This document shows, piece by piece, positions 63,435 through 64,000 of a DNA stretch of 64,000 bases. A model generated the notes under the pieces. It saw only the letters and a list, made by a program, of their open reading frames with translations, did not search any database and was not told where the DNA came from. How positions within the stretch are numbered: position 1 is the first letter of the stretch; each line of letters begins with the position of its first letter. A program made the position numbers and the translations under genes. Source of the stretch: Priestia filamentosa (GTDB lineage Bacteria; Bacillota; Bacilli; Bacillales; Bacillaceae_H); assembly GCF_900177535.1 (NCBI RefSeq), contig NZ_FXAJ01000001.1, positions 310,001-374,000 of the forward strand, written 5' to 3'.

Positions 63435-64000
63435 ATGCTTAAGATAGGCTCGCACGTTTCTATGAGTGGGAAAAAAATGCTATTAGGTTCTAGTGAAGAA
63501 GCATCTTCATATGGAGCTAATACATTTATGATTTATACAGGCGCGCCACAAAATACAAGGCGTAAAAAAATTGAAGAACTGAACATTGAAAAAGGTCATA
63601 TTCATATGCGTGAAAATGGAATCGACAACATTATCGTCCATGCTCCGTATATTATTAATATCGGGAACACAAAAAACCCTGATACATTCCAGCTAGGTGT
63701 TGATTTTCTACGCTCTGAAATTGAACGTACAGCAGCGCTAGGGGCCCGTCAAATTGTTCTTCATCCAGGAGCACATGTTGGAGCTGGAAGTGAAGAAGGT
63801 ATTTCACAAATCATTAAAGGTTTAAATACAGTGCTGACGGCAGAGCAAGAGGTTCAAATCGCTCTAGAAACGATGGCTGGAAAGGGCTCTGAATGTGGAC
63901 GTTCCTTTGAAGAAATCGCTAAAATCATTGATGGTGTTACGCACAATGAAAAGCTTTCGGTTTGTTTTGATACATGTCATACACATGATGCTGGATATAA
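63435..64000 (+). CDS. nfo: Endonuclease IV (AP endonuclease), 5' part only
   Basis: Nfo cleaves DNA at abasic sites in base excision repair. The visible 188 codons start [19 protein letters not shown] and include the zinc-ligand motifs VHAPYIINI near 68, VLHPGAHVG near 109 and ALETMAGKG near 145. The run ends within the [12 protein letters not shown] block at the window edge. ATG 63435 follows GTGGAGGTAG. The remaining third of the gene lies beyond 64000. The cshB-nfo order matches B. subtilis yqfR-yqfS. Confidence 0.96.
   Translation, partial: MLKIGSHVSMSGKKMLLGSSEEASSYGANTFMIYTGAPQNTRRKKIEELNIEKGHIHMRENGIDNIIVHAPYIINIGNTKNPDTFQLGVDFLRSEIERTAALGARQIVLHPGAHVGAGSEEGISQIIKGLNTVLTAEQEVQIALETMAGKGSECGRSFEEIAKIIDGVTHNEKLSVCFDTCHTHDAGY

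Overview
The window is chromosomal DNA from a low-GC, endospore-forming member of the Bacillaceae. It carries sigK, gpr, sda, yqfC/yqfD and a YjcZ-type peptide. Its gene order follows the Bacillus subtilis yrzB-to-nfo segment (about 240 degrees on that map) almost gene for gene. From memory, the GPR sequence looks most like the Priestia (Bacillus) megaterium group; this is an inference, not a search result. I see no phage, insertion sequence, CRISPR array, rRNA or tRNA. This is core genome, and the novelty lies in regulatory sequence and local rearrangements.

Layout. (1) 1-10.8 kb: the end of ruvX, then yrzB, mltG, a tRNA wobble-uridine modification set (trmR, trhP1, trhP2), udk, greA, pbpI, yrrS, mtnN, yrhC and an uninterrupted sigK. 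(2) 10.8-14.1 kb: an accessory stretch relative to B. subtilis, with a MOSC protein, a YjcZ-like peptide behind a SigK-type promoter, divergent pssA/psd, and sda with a control region rich in DnaA boxes. (3) 14.1-19.1 kb: yqeG-yqeH-aroE-yhbY-nadD-yqeK-rsfS-yqeM. (4) 19.2-25.6 kb: comER, comEA-EB-EC, yqzM, holA and rpsT. (5) 25.8-38.7 kb: gpr, yqxA, lepA, hemW, hrcA-grpE-dnaK, dnaJ-prmA-rsmE-mtaB. (6) 38.8-46.7 kb: deoC, yqeW, rpsU-yqeY, yqeZ-floA-yqfB, yqfC-yqfD-phoH. (7) 46.7-57.5 kb: pgpH-ybeY-dgkA-cdd-era-yqzL-recO, ccpN-yqfL, and the macromolecular synthesis operon yqxD-dnaG-sigA. (8) 57.5-64 kb: cccA, trmK-yqfO, ispH, yqfQ, cshB and the start of nfo.

The genes serve ribosome assembly and translation (yqeH, rsfS, yhbY, lepA, era, ybeY, rsmE, prmA, trmK, mtaB), protein folding under HrcA/CIRCE control, DNA replication and uptake (holA, dnaG, comE), the envelope (mltG, floA, pgpH, dgkA, phospholipid genes) and sporulation.

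The points most worth a second look are: a potentially structured ~150-nt leader in front of yqxD-dnaG-sigA together with a yqxD reading frame that lacks any ordinary start codon; a sda control region combining perfect DnaA boxes with SOS-like and cre-like sequences; two terminator-like hairpins that contain the Shine-Dalgarno of the next, sporulation-type gene; overlapping pssA/psd promoters; and the absence of spoIIP, glyQS and mccAB from their usual places. I did not find a clearly new multi-gene system.
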